From a virus, in the IMG/VR virus record IMGVR_UViG_3300010397_000017, positions 1-49,294 of that record: DNA of 49,294 nucleotides. One strand, written 5' to 3'. Positions within the stretch are counted from its first letter, which is position 1, and every line of letters starts with the position of its first letter. Below, in pieces: positions 1-7,531 of the stretch. Under the pieces are notes generated by a model. It was not told where the DNA came from. It made no database searches and saw only the letters and a program-made list of their open reading frames with translations. The translations under genes and the position numbers were made by a program.

Positions 1-75
1 ATTGTGGACATGGAGGGCTCCGCCATTCATGTAATGGAAGAAGTTAAACTGGTGTATGAATACATCATCGCGTAA
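1..75 (+). CDS. 3' end of the FlbD-like 60-aa early protein (cut by the window edge)
   Basis: This is the last 24 codons and stop of the gene seen complete at 49064-49246. The frame continues exactly across the 123-bp overlap. It is an edge effect and not a second gene. Confidence 0.9.
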   Translation: MVDMEGSAIHVMEEVKLVYEYIIA

Positions 76-123
76 CATTTAAACACACACTTAGGAGCAA
101 TATATCATGGCATTCGAAAAAGC
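1..123. repeat. Terminal direct repeat, copy 1 (circular assembly overlap)
   Basis: Bases 1-123 are identical to 49172-49294. The repeat cuts through a coding gene (49064-49246) and ends just inside the next one, so it is best explained as the overlap left when a circular or terminally redundant genome was assembled and opened at an arbitrary point. A true direct terminal repeat would more often flank the coding part. The unique length is then about 49,171 bp. Confidence 0.9.
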
Positions 124-676
124 AGCATACGACACCAGCTTTAAATCTTCCATCAAGGAACTGGCTAAAGCCGAGAAAATCACCCGAGCAGTTTTGCTTG
201 ACCTGTCCCGTAGTGTACTGGAAGCATTCCACGCTACACAAGACGTCTACTACCTGAACGAAATCACTAAGGTTCTCACACCTGTCAATCGTAAGGTGGC
301 AGTGCTGTATTTCAAAGCATTCTCTGGCTTCATGTATAATGAAGAAGAACAAATCTTCACTAAAAAAGACAAGAAGAATTACGATGCCGTTCAGATTAAG
401 GCAATGGAATTCTTGGAAGATCCCTTGAATAACATTTGGTCTTGGGCGCAGCGTAATGTTGAAATCGAGCCTAAAGAATTCACCATTGAGCGTATGAAGA
501 AGCAATTTGAATCTACTCTCAAGAAAGCTCAAGACAATGGCATTAATGAGCTTCAAGTTATTGAGACGATGATGGAAGCTGGTCTCAAAATGGACACGCT
601 TATTGCCCTCATGGCTAAAATTGCAGGGGAACCTGCGGTTGATAACAATGAACCAGAAGCCGATAAGGTGGCGTAA
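107..676 (+). CDS. Early protein of unknown function, 189 aa
   Basis: ATG follows TTAGGAG with good spacing, 31 bp after the previous gene. The product is soluble and largely helical, rich in Lys and Glu, with no signal peptide or membrane segment. It has an acidic tail (EPEADKVA). I recognise no catalytic motif. It is one of the first products of the rightward arm downstream of the two sigma-70-type promoters, so a host-takeover or DNA/RNA-binding role is possible but unproven. Its 3' end overlaps the small zinc-finger ORF at 648-773. Confidence 0.8.
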   Translation: MAFEKAAYDTSFKSSIKELAKAEKITRAVLLDLSRSVLEAFHATQDVYYLNEITKVLTPVNRKVAVLYFKAFSGFMYNEEEQIFTKKDKKNYDAVQIKAMEFLEDPLNNIWSWAQRNVEIEPKEFTIERMKKQFESTLKKAQDNGINELQVIETMMEAGLKMDTLIALMAKIAGEPAVDNNEPEADKVA

Positions 677-773
677 GTATGGCTGGTGTAGCTCTTGCAA
701 TCGTAAGGGCTACGCCTCTAAGTGCGAGCAATGCACTATCACGATAAGTCTAGACAGGAGAGAGCCAGTATGA
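648..773 (+). CDS. Small zinc-finger protein, 41 aa
   Basis: This short frame begins at an ATG inside the end of the preceding gene and ends in TGA at 771-773, giving an ATGA overlap with the next gene at 770. It encodes two CxxC knuckles, WCSSC (Cys14, Cys17) and CEQC (Cys26, Cys29), separated by eight residues with basic residues around them. That is a compact treble-clef or zinc-ribbon pattern. There is only a distant AGGGGA upstream, so it probably depends on coupling to the gene before it. The four spaced cysteines and the exact ATGA junction argue that it is real. Function is unknown; binding nucleic acid or a host protein is inference. Confidence 0.6.
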   Translation: MNQKPIRWRKYGWCSSCNRKGYASKCEQCTITISLDRREPV

Positions 774-907
774 ACATCCGTTCCATAACAGATTATTATG
801 CTGCTCTCAATGAGCTTGCAGCTATGCTACAGGACAATCAAATTACCAATGAGGATTGGACAATCCAATCTTCCATCTTGCATTTCTTAAAAGGAGAAAC
901 ACCATAA
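770..907 (+). CDS. Small hypothetical protein, 45 aa
   Basis: I chose ATG 770 over the GTG 48 bases upstream because AGGAG lies 9 bases before it and it overlaps the previous stop as ATGA. The product is a short acidic helical protein (SITDYYAALNELAAML at residues 5-20). It resembles small helix-turn-helix-sized phage proteins, but no family is recognised. It lies in a row of overlapping early genes at 107-1571. Confidence 0.65.
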   Translation: MNIRSITDYYAALNELAAMLQDNQITNEDWTIQSSILHFLKGETP

Positions 908-1122
908 ACCGCTTCCACAAACCATTCAGCAATTCCATCATTCGTCATGCCTTTTCCAATGCTTCCGTTTCCCCTCGTCTTGTCGGCTCTAAGCTGGTGC
1001 AAGATTGTGTTAATGCTCTCCATAACAAACACAAAGAGACGGAAGATGAGAAACGTGGCTGGAGTGCTACGCTCTCTTTCCGTACCTACCAAGAACTGAA
1101 AGCACAGGAGATTGTACAATAA
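904..1122 (+). CDS. Small basic early protein, 72 aa, apparent AUA start
   Basis: The frame is open upstream, but the only other start is a TTG at 856 with no usable ribosome binding site. A clear AAGGAG (891-896) sits 7 bases before ATA at 904, and that codon overlaps the previous stop as ATAA, mirroring the ATGA junctions of its neighbours. The most economical start is therefore AUA. The 3' end overlaps the next gene as TAATG. The protein is basic (NRFHKPFSNSIIRH near the start) and of unknown function. A sequencing error or a recent ATG-to-ATA change are alternatives. Confidence 0.65.
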   Translation: MNRFHKPFSNSIIRHAFSNASVSPRLVGSKLVQDCVNALHNKHKETEDEKRGWSATLSFRTYQELKAQEIVQ

Positions 1123-1571
1123 TGGACACTGGAGAAATCCTCTCACAAGTGGCAGCCTATACACAGAAATTTGTAGATGCTGCCATTCCTGTGGCTAAAC
1201 AAGCGTATGAGATTGGCCTGTTGACATTGCGGATTGATGCTCTGCAAACAATCATCCCCTCTCTTTTGGTAATGATTTTCAGTATTGTAATCTTCTGCAA
1301 ATGTAAGAAGACGTACAAGAATGCCATGGCAATTGCCAAGGAAAAGAAAATCATGTCTCGATGGGAAGACAGCTATGATTGGGCTAAAGCTGGATGTATT
1401 CCCCTAGATGGTGGAGCAGTTGGCATCCCATGGATTTTTAGTTTAGCGGGGATAGTAGTTCCCCTAATCCTGCTGTGCAATATCTGGCTCTGGGTTCAAC
1501 TTTTTAAACCTGAGCTGTGGCTAGCTAAGCAAGCTATCACGGCTGTTCTTAACGCTACTGGAGCTAAATAG
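1122..1571 (+). CDS. Early membrane protein with two transmembrane segments, 149 aa
   Basis: ATG overlaps the previous stop as TAATG. Two hydrophobic stretches are visible, at about residues 43-60 (SLLVMIFSIVIF) and about 100-127 (GIPWIFSLAGIVVPLILL). They flank a basic, Lys-rich loop, so a two-pass inner-membrane protein with both ends on the same side is likely. No family is recognised. Early membrane proteins of phages often act in superinfection exclusion or membrane takeover; that is only a possibility here. It is followed after 27 bases by the last gene before a terminator. Confidence 0.75.
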   Translation: MDTGEILSQVAAYTQKFVDAAIPVAKQAYEIGLLTLRIDALQTIIPSLLVMIFSIVIFCKCKKTYKNAMAIAKEKKIMSRWEDSYDWAKAGCIPLDGGAVGIPWIFSLAGIVVPLILLCNIWLWVQLFKPELWLAKQAITAVLNATGAK

Positions 1572-1598
1572 GAAGACAAGCTTCCTGAAAGGAAAATT

Positions 1599-1925
1599 AT
1601 GTGCCAAGAAAACAAACGCCACAAACATGCAGATTTGATCATTGCATGGGCCAATGGGGCTGAGATTGAGACAAAAACCGGTCTCAGTGAGTGGTCTCGG
1701 GTAGTTTCTCCGGCTTGGTCGTTAGACCAAGACTATCGCATCAAACCTAAGCCACCTGTCAAGAAATATCGGGTTGTCTTTCATAAAAAAGGGACGTTTA
1801 GTCCTCAAGTTACAGAAGGTTATTATGAATCTGTAGGAGATTATCTGCACACGTATAATAAAACGCTAGATAACTACCACTGGATTCAAATTGTAGAATC
1901 CTCTATGAAGGAATTCCAAGCTTAA
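1599..1925 (+). CDS. Conserved phage protein of unknown function, 108 aa
   Basis: ATG follows GAAAGGAAAATT, an adequate ribosome binding site. The N-terminal half has the pattern HADLI-AWANGAEIE ... W ... P.W ... YRIKP, which I recognise as a small domain found repeatedly in unrelated phage genomes, without known function. The C-terminal half (KKYRVVFHKKG onward) is beta-rich. It is the last gene of the first early transcription unit, and a terminator follows directly. Confidence 0.75.
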   Translation: MCQENKRHKHADLIIAWANGAEIETKTGLSEWSRVVSPAWSLDQDYRIKPKPPVKKYRVVFHKKGTFSPQVTEGYYESVGDYLHTYNKTLDNYHWIQIVESSMKEFQA

Positions 1926-1981
1926 CAACAATGCCTCTAGGAGCTCATTAGAGCCTCTTAGGGGTGTTTTTTATTGTTGTT
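1924..1981 (+). terminator. Rho-independent terminator after the first early operon
   Basis: The stem pairs GCCTCTAGGAGCTC (1933-1946) with GAGCCTCTTAGGGG (1951-1964), with G-U pairs and one bulge, and is followed by TTTTTT (1967-1972). An outer repeat AACAACAAT / ATTGTTGTT (1924-1932, 1973-1981) lengthens the structure. If the early transcript is antiterminated (see boxA features), this is where readthrough would matter. Confidence 0.75.
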
Positions 1982-2046
1982 TGGCATCTACCTACAGACA
2001 TTAATAGAAAACGCCTGTAAAGCTGTTTAAATCAATCTGCAATTAT

Positions 2047-2219
2047 TTGAGAGTATACGTAAGGGTCATTCGAGAATTTCATTCTCTCATTCCCTCTTAC
2101 GATGTTTCTAGTATTAATACTGTTACAGTAATTATCCCTTACATGCTAAGCGCCCGCATTCGCTTATGTAAGCTAGTATCTATTTTTTAACCGTTTTGTT
2201 ACATTTAGGAGCTAAAATT
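2047..2219 (+). promoter_or_regulatory. Structured 5' leader before the amide-ligase operon
   Basis: Between the terminator and the gene at 2220 lie about 240 non-coding bases dominated by inverted repeats. One is a long hairpin at 2058-2102: CGTAAGGG pairs with CCCTCTTACG and encloses GAGAAT-TTC-ATTCTC. Next is a 12-bp perfect palindrome AGTATTAATACT (2110-2121). A second hairpin at 2138-2172 pairs CTTACA..TAAGCG with CGCTTA TGTAAG. I see no convincing sigma-70 promoter, so these may be operators, a phage-sigma promoter region or an RNA leader. TTAGGAG at 2206-2212 is the ribosome binding site for the next gene. Confidence 0.5.
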
Positions 2220-3944
2220 ATGGCTAAATACGCTGTTGGTGATGTCTTGCGTTGCACGTACGATAAGTACGGAAAGATCAAGAAAGATCAAATTGTAACC
2301 GTTGATGAGGTACGTCCTAATAAAGAGGGTTACAAATTCAAGGAAATTATCAATCTCGGCTATTGGTATGTAGGTGAATTCTTTGAGCCGGTAGAAGCTG
2401 ATGTTGTACGTCTTCGTGTTCTTGAGGGTATTGGTGTACTGCGTAAAGGTTCTATTGTCACCGTCAAGAAGGAACATGCTACAACGTTCCTGTTGAATGA
2501 GCATCCTGGTAAGCTGTACAAGAAAGAACGGTTTGAACGTATTGGGGCCAAAGCGGCTGAGGCAAAAGCCGAAGACGCTATCACGAACAATGAGCCAATT
2601 AGAGTTGGTGACAAAGTTTATGTGATTAAGAAAGAGGGCGATAATTGGGTTCCTGATATGGATAATAGTGTTAATGATGGGGTTGCTTATGAGGTGTTAG
2701 AAGTACTTCAAGCGGTTCATGGTAAAGTCATCAGAATTAAAACCCCAATTAATCGTTGGTATCTTGAATCGTGTCTCTCTAAGGTAGCTCCAATTCCAGC
2801 CCCTCGTCCATTGAAAGTGGGGGATAAGGTTATTGCTGTTTCAACAGAGGTGTCTTTTAAAAAGCATGGCCCATCTGAACACATGGTTGCTGCCGTTAAA
2901 AATAAGGTGGTTCTCACCGTCCAATGTTTGAATAGAAAATCCATTGGACATGTCCAGATGGAAACTGATGGTGCCAATGATCTTTGGTGGAATTCTAATT
3001 GGGACATTAGTGATTTGGTATTTGCTGATGGCTCTCCAATTGAGGGAGGTGCTCCTGTTAAAGGGGCTACCAAGGCCCCTAATAAGCCCATAGAGCCTCC
3101 AAAGAAGAAAGAACTACCCGATATCTACAAAGAGCTTAACAAAGCCTCTGGGGACTCTCTAAACGATTGGATTGTGCTTCACAAGGATAAGGAAGAATAC
3201 ACAAAGTATTTCAATGCTCCTTGCTTTGCTCAATTTAATTACATGAAGGGTCCAATTGAGCGTCTTGTTGTTAGTTTGAAGAATGCACGTAACGGTTATA
3301 AAGTGTCCTCTAACAATCAAGAAGCATTTGAGCAATATGTGGATTACATCTACAACCGTTCCCCTTGGGCAGATTGTTTCATTAACAAGAAAGATATTAA
3401 GCAAGTGCTGGATGAAGGCTATGAGCTCAATCCTGAATTTGGTATCTCCCGTCTCGTAGGAGCAGCTATTGCCATCCGTGACGGTTATGAATATCAATCC
3501 CGTCTCGTTGTGTTCAAGCATTTCGTAGAAGAAGGATTCTCTGAGGATGTTGCTCATCTTCTGGCTTTCTGCCTAACGTCCAATAATGGTGATGGATTTA
3601 CCATTAGTGGTATGAGTAATGGGCATACAATCTTTGATGGGGGTTTTGTAGCAGAGGAGATATTCAAGTTCTATCGTGAAGGATATTTCCTTGACGTAGC
3701 TCTGAATGAATCCCCTATTAAAGATGGCATTAAGGGTAATTATCTTGTTAGCAAGGCCATTGCAAGTTGGAATGGTAAGAGCATGTATCAAGCTGATTCC
3801 ACTGATCCATCTAGCCTGAAAACTTTCATTACAAATAATGTAGAGAAAACTGTTAAAGGTGCTGGCTTTAATCGTGTAGAGCTGGTGTCCATTGAAGCAG
3901 CAAATAAGCTCGCTGCTATTATTCAAAAGAAACTGGAGAAATAA
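2220..3944 (+). CDS. Multi-SH3-like domain protein, 574 aa, first gene of amide-ligase operon
   Basis: ATG 2220 was chosen because TTAGGAG precedes it by 7 bases; an upstream in-frame start lacks one. The N-terminal half is built from repeated beta-barrel-like units with a VGD-V/KG-IVTV signature (YAVGDVLRCTYD, RKGSIVTVKKE, IRVGDKVYVIKK, LKVGDKVIAVSTE), which resemble SH3/KOW folds. A Pro/Lys linker (about residues 283-300) leads to a helical C-terminal half with no recognised motif. The next gene starts at the base after its stop. Its position at the head of a run of ligases and amidotransferases suggests a scaffold, substrate-binding or accessory role; that is inference. Confidence 0.75.
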   Translation: MAKYAVGDVLRCTYDKYGKIKKDQIVTVDEVRPNKEGYKFKEIINLGYWYVGEFFEPVEADVVRLRVLEGIGVLRKGSIVTVKKEHATTFLLNEHPGKLYKKERFERIGAKAAEAKAEDAITNNEPIRVGDKVYVIKKEGDNWVPDMDNSVNDGVAYEVLEVLQAVHGKVIRIKTPINRWYLESCLSKVAPIPAPRPLKVGDKVIAVSTEVSFKKHGPSEHMVAAVKNKVVLTVQCLNRKSIGHVQMETDGANDLWWNSNWDISDLVFADGSPIEGGAPVKGATKAPNKPIEPPKKKELPDIYKELNKASGDSLNDWIVLHKDKEEYTKYFNAPCFAQFNYMKGPIERLVVSLKNARNGYKVSSNNQEAFEQYVDYIYNRSPWADCFINKKDIKQVLDEGYELNPEFGISRLVGAAIAIRDGYEYQSRLVVFKHFVEEGFSEDVAHLLAFCLTSNNGDGFTISGMSNGHTIFDGGFVAEEIFKFYREGYFLDVALNESPIKDGIKGNYLVSKAIASWNGKSMYQADSTDPSSLKTFITNNVEKTVKGAGFNRVELVSIEAANKLAAIIQKKLEK

Positions 3945-4568
3945 ATGAAAAAAGTATTTATCATTAATGGCAGTATGGCTTATGTTCAGCTGTTCCAAGA
4001 GTTGGGATATGCTATTACGAAAGATATTAACCAAGCTGATCTGGCTGTATTCACTGGGGGTGAAGATGTAACCCCAGCTTACTACGGTGATAAAGCCCAC
4101 CACTACACCTACAACAATCCTCGCCGGGATGGTGAGGAAAAGAATCTGTTTGACCTGTTGAAGAAGAATGGTGTTCCTTGTGTAGGCATCTGCCGAGGTG
4201 GTCAGTTCCTGAATGTAATGTCTGGTGGTCGTATGTATCAGCACGTAGACAAGCATGCTACAGCACGTGGTCATAGTATCACTGACTTGGAAACTGGTGA
4301 TGTAATTCATGTCTCCAGCACACACCACCAGATGATGCTCCCTGTAGGCAATTACAAATTGATTGCTACAGCTTCTCTTGGTGGTTTCCGTGAATGGTTT
4401 GATGGAAATGTGGCTAAGAAAGACATTTCCAAAGAAGACATTGAAGTGGTTTATTATCCGGAAACTAATTGTCTGTGCTTCCAGCCCCATCCAGAATTTA
4501 ATGGGGCTGAATATGAGCAGATGAAAGTTTATTTCAAACATCTGCTGAATAAATACCTGAACGTTTAA
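3945..4568 (+). CDS. Class I glutamine amidotransferase / gamma-glutamyl hydrolase (peptidase C26-like)
   Basis: The 207-residue protein has the C26/PuuD layout: FTGGEDVTPAYYG near residues 36-48, the nucleophile elbow GICRGGQ with Cys83, STHHQ (residues 124-128) where C26 enzymes have NSxHHQ, and QPHPEF with His181 and Glu183 completing the triad. Family members hydrolyse gamma-glutamyl bonds or release ammonia from glutamine. ATG abuts the previous stop (3944/3945). In this operon it could trim a gamma-glutamyl intermediate or feed ammonia to the amide ligases; which one cannot be decided from sequence. Confidence 0.88.
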   Translation: MKKVFIINGSMAYVQLFQELGYAITKDINQADLAVFTGGEDVTPAYYGDKAHHYTYNNPRRDGEEKNLFDLLKKNGVPCVGICRGGQFLNVMSGGRMYQHVDKHATARGHSITDLETGDVIHVSSTHHQMMLPVGNYKLIATASLGGFREWFDGNVAKKDISKEDIEVVYYPETNCLCFQPHPEFNGAEYEQMKVYFKHLLNKYLNV

Positions 4569-4576
4569 AGAACACC

Positions 4577-4652
4577 CTCACCGTAGCTCAGTGGATAGAG
4601 CAGTAGCCTTCTAAGCTATTGGTCGCTGGTTCGAATCCAGCCGGTGAGGCCA
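4577..4652 (+). tRNA. tRNA-Arg (anticodon TCT)
   Basis: All arms fold: acceptor CTCACCG/CGGTGAG, D stem GCTC/GAGC, anticodon stem GTAGC/GCTAT with one G-U pair, loop CTTCTAA giving anticodon TCT, T stem GCTGG/CCAGC with loop TTCGAAT, and encoded CCA. It reads AGA/AGG. It stands alone between the class I amidotransferase (ends 4568) and the ATP-grasp ligase (starts 4672), away from the other three tRNAs, which are in the late arm. Confidence 0.95.
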
Positions 4653-4671
4653 TTAATAATTGGAGAATGAA

Positions 4672-5379
4672 ATGACTCTCTATATTGTCTACCCAAAAGC
4701 CTGTGCTGAATCAGCAGCAATGCTGGCTAGTGCTTTGAAGGCTAAGAAACAATTGTGTTATGGTAATTACATGTTGCTGAATGAGAAAGCAACAGTGTTC
4801 AACTATGGTGTTGGGGGCTATCCTTCTCTGTGTGCTAAGGTTGTTGTGAATGACGGTCAAGCTGTTAATCGTTGTATTGATAAACTCACAACCTTTGATC
4901 TGTTAAAGAAGGCAGGAGTTTCTATCCCTAAGTATTCCACAAAATCCAATGTAGCAGCTAAGTGGGACACCGTAGTGTGTCGTGAGACAGTCAATGGTAA
5001 GGGAAATGAAGGACTGTCTTACTGGTATAAAGGTGATAAGGGAAGTCCAAAAGGACAGCTGTTCACTGAGCATTTTGAGCATGAGCATGAATGGCGTATT
5101 GTTGTATTCAAAGGAGTTGTTGTAGCTCGTTATCTGAAGGTGCGAGATGCTAATGATAAATGGCACTTCCAATTATACACCAAGCAAGGCTTCAAGGATA
5201 TCGATTCTGCTTGTCTAAAGGCTTCACAGGCCCTTCAAATTGATTTTGTGGGGTTTGATGTGCTTGAGAATAAAAAGGGCGTATACGTCGTTCTAGAGGC
5301 TAATAGTGGCCCTGTTATGACGGAAGAAGTTCTTGAATACATCAAGAATTATTTTAAACAATTGAAAAAGGAGAAGTAA
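4672..5379 (+). CDS. ATP-grasp ligase A (RimK-like), 235 aa
   Basis: I chose ATG 4672, preceded by TTGGAG at 6 bases, over the TTG at 4660. The protein has an ATP-grasp layout: N-terminal preATP-grasp region, then VCRETVNGKGNEG (nucleotide-binding strand and glycine-rich loop), FTEHFEHEHEWRIVVFKG, and the metal-binding end DFVGFDVL ... VVLEANSGP with the Glu and Asn expected to hold Mg-ATP. Such enzymes activate a carboxylate as acyl phosphate and join it to an amine. It shares organisation and motifs with the second copy at 9239. The substrate is unknown; a peptide- or amino-acid-forming role fits the neighbours. Confidence 0.85.
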   Translation: MTLYIVYPKACAESAAMLASALKAKKQLCYGNYMLLNEKATVFNYGVGGYPSLCAKVVVNDGQAVNRCIDKLTTFDLLKKAGVSIPKYSTKSNVAAKWDTVVCRETVNGKGNEGLSYWYKGDKGSPKGQLFTEHFEHEHEWRIVVFKGVVVARYLKVRDANDKWHFQLYTKQGFKDIDSACLKASQALQIDFVGFDVLENKKGVYVVLEANSGPVMTEEVLEYIKNYFKQLKKEK

Positions 5380-5381
5380 GG

Positions 5382-6722
5382 ATGTGTGGACTAGTGGGCA
5401 TGGCTGGTGACTTGAATGCGTCACATGAAAAAATTATGAAAGACTTGCTGGTATTTGACACTGTGCGCGGTGTTGATTCTACTGGTGTATGTTATGTAAG
5501 CAAGCATAATGATGAAGTGAAGATTGCTAAACAGATTGGCAATCCTTTTGAACTGTTTGATCAAAAGAGTTTTGACAAGGCTTCTAATGGCTTGCAGAAG
5601 GTGATGATTGGTCACAATCGTTATGCCACTAGCGGGGCTATTAGCCGCTCCAATGCACATCCTTTTGATGTAGGTAAGATTGTTGGTGTACATAACGGCA
5701 CCATCAAGAACAAATGGAATCTCCACAATCATATGGATTTTAAAGTGGACAGTGAAAATTTGTATCACCACATCCAAGAGAAGGGCCTCACTGATATGCT
5801 CGACAAGGCAGATGGTGCTTGGGCTTTAGTGTGGTGGAACAAAGAAGATAAAACTGTTAACTTCCTACGTAATAAGGAACGTCCTTTGTTCTTTAGCTCC
5901 TCCACCGATGCTAAGGGTGAAGCCGATGGTAAGACAATCTTCTGGGCTTCTGAAGCTTGGATGCTAACTGTTGCGCTATCACGAGCTAATATTGCCCATT
6001 CCAAACCAGAAGAACTGGAAGTGAATGTTCATTTTTCTGTACCTGTAGAGAATGGAGGTAAGCTGGGCAAGGTTGTTGCCAAGAAAGCTGTCCCCACCTT
6101 TCGTGACCCCTATGAAGGCCACTGGGCAAATGCATACCACCAAAGGTCTCAGCAAACAGGAACGCAGGGAAGCCAAAGCACTACGACGTCTACAGCATCT
6201 AATGTCACGGTGATTAAGTCTGATTCTCAGTCTTCTGGCTTTGATCGTTTTTATTTGAAGCGTTGCAATATTCTCTTTGAATTGCTTGATGAGAAAACCG
6301 ATGAATATGGGAAGAAATTCATTCCATGCTTTGACGGTAAAGAGCCATTCAAAGAAATCCGTCTCTATCCAACCTACGATGCTTCTCCTCTGTGGGGCTT
6401 TATTGGTGGTGAGGTGCAAGGAGACATTGAGCTGTGGAGTCCTCACAAAGAAGTTGGTAAGGGGCATTATACCGTTAGGCCTTCTTCTGTCCGTTGTCTT
6501 GTAATGCCAGAGCATAGCGGAGCAGCTAAAGAAGAAGAAGCTTGGACAGACAATCACGGTGTAACATACACCAAATCTGAATTTGATAAGAAGTGGAAAG
6601 CTTGTGGCTATTGTTCTAGCCCTCTTATCTTTGGGGATAAGAACAAGGCTTCTACTAGTGGTGAATGTTTCTGTCCAGATTGCTGTAATCATCCAGAAGT
6701 AAAATCTTTTGTTAAATTTTAG
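5382..6722 (+). CDS. Class II (Ntn-hydrolase) glutamine amidotransferase with C-terminal zinc-ribbon-like region
   Basis: The protein begins MCGLVGM, so Cys2 becomes the N-terminal nucleophile after Met removal. RGVDSTG, GHNRYATSG and GVHNGTI are the Arg-, Asn- and Gly-bearing glutamine-site motifs of PurF/GlmS/AsnB-type domains (residues 1 to about 200). No AsnB synthetase or sugar isomerase domain follows. Instead a long linker leads to a C-terminal region with CGYC and CFCPDCC, likely a zinc ribbon. At 446 aa it is longer than an isolated amidotransferase domain. It probably supplies ammonia from glutamine to a partner ligase in the operon; the coupling is inferred from position. Confidence 0.85.
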   Translation: MCGLVGMAGDLNASHEKIMKDLLVFDTVRGVDSTGVCYVSKHNDEVKIAKQIGNPFELFDQKSFDKASNGLQKVMIGHNRYATSGAISRSNAHPFDVGKIVGVHNGTIKNKWNLHNHMDFKVDSENLYHHIQEKGLTDMLDKADGAWALVWWNKEDKTVNFLRNKERPLFFSSSTDAKGEADGKTIFWASEAWMLTVALSRANIAHSKPEELEVNVHFSVPVENGGKLGKVVAKKAVPTFRDPYEGHWANAYHQRSQQTGTQGSQSTTTSTASNVTVIKSDSQSSGFDRFYLKRCNILFELLDEKTDEYGKKFIPCFDGKEPFKEIRLYPTYDASPLWGFIGGEVQGDIELWSPHKEVGKGHYTVRPSSVRCLVMPEHSGAAKEEEAWTDNHGVTYTKSEFDKKWKACGYCSSPLIFGDKNKASTSGECFCPDCCNHPEVKSFVKF

Positions 6723-6733
6723 GAGAATTTAAA

Positions 6734-7531
6734 ATGAATATCCTCGTTGGTGCTGATCCTGAATGCTTTGTTAAGCAAAATGGTAAATTTGTTTCGGCCT
6801 TTGGTATGATTAAAGGTGATAAGAAGAATCCACAGAAAGTTGCTCGTGGAGCAGTTCAAGTGGACGGTATGGCTCTGGAATTTAACATTGATCCAGCAGC
6901 TACGGAAGAAGAATTCTGCATTAATATTCAATCTGTATATAATCAGCTTAAAGCTATGGTGCCGGGCTATGAAGTTGTAGCCACTCCTGTTGCTGATTTC
7001 TCTTTTGAATATCTGAAGGGACAACCTAAGGAAGCTCTTGAGCTGGGTTGCGATCCCGATTTTAATGCATGGACTGGTGATATTAATCCTCGTCCCGATG
7101 GCAATCGTCCTATGCGTACCGCTTCTGGTCATGTTCATATTGGCTTCACTAACGGGGTTAATCCGGCTGATGGTAATCATCAATACCAATGTAATATGAT
7201 TGGTAAGCAGATGGACTTCTATTTGGGATTGGCTTCTTTGTTCTACGACACAGATGTACGCCGTCGTGAAATGTATGGCAAGGGTGGTGCCATTCGCTAT
7301 AAACCATATGGCGTTGAATATCGTACGCTGTCTAATGTTTGGCTGAACAGTGAAAAACTGATGGCTTGGGTGTTCCGTAATGTACAACGCGGCATGAAAG
7401 ACTTGCTGGAAGGTAAGGAACTGTGCCAGAAGTATGGCGATATTCAAGCTATCATCAATACCAGCAATAAAGATGCTGCAATGAAGATTATTAAAGCAGA
7501 GAAACTGGAGATTCCACATGCCTATTGCTAA
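6734..7531 (+). CDS. Amidoligase, COOH-NH2 ligase type 2 (phiEco32-like)
   Basis: This 265-aa protein shows glutamine-synthetase-superfamily landmarks of the COOH-NH2 ligase type 2 family: GADPECF at the start, QVDGMALEFNIDP (residues 42-54), a CDPDFNAW..NPRPD segment, ASGHVHIGF, and GAIRYKP..VEYRTLSNVW near the C-terminus. The acidic and histidine residues are candidates for the Mg-ATP site, and the Arg for phosphate binding. The family is predicted to form amide bonds between a carboxylate and an amine using ATP. AGGAG (6721-6725) lies upstream. The 3' end overlaps the next gene by 14 bases. Confidence 0.85.
   Translation: MNILVGADPECFVKQNGKFVSAFGMIKGDKKNPQKVARGAVQVDGMALEFNIDPAATEEEFCINIQSVYNQLKAMVPGYEVVATPVADFSFEYLKGQPKEALELGCDPDFNAWTGDINPRPDGNRPMRTASGHVHIGFTNGVNPADGNHQYQCNMIGKQMDFYLGLASLFYDTDVRRREMYGKGGAIRYKPYGVEYRTLSNVWLNSEKLMAWVFRNVQRGMKDLLEGKELCQKYGDIQAIINTSNKDAAMKIIKAEKLEIPHAYC

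Noticed and set aside
1-123. Genuine short direct terminal repeats as in T7
   Set aside because: The repeat lies within coding genes and its ends show no relation to the control region; an assembly overlap of a circular contig explains it. Read-end mapping would settle it.
65-700. 211-aa open frame on the - strand
   Set aside because: Antisense shadow of the 189-aa early gene, with unusual Phe/Cys-rich composition and no ribosome site.
2047-2102. Sigma-70 promoter TTGAGA...
   Set aside because: No acceptable -10 at 16-18 bp; the sequence is dominated by inverted repeats.
3573-4541. 322-aa open frame on the - strand
   Set aside because: Antisense to the SH3-repeat and amidotransferase genes, which have clear motifs and starts; Ile/Asn/Thr-rich shadow translation.
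5979-6692. 237-aa open frame on the - strand
   Set aside because: Antisense shadow of the class II amidotransferase.
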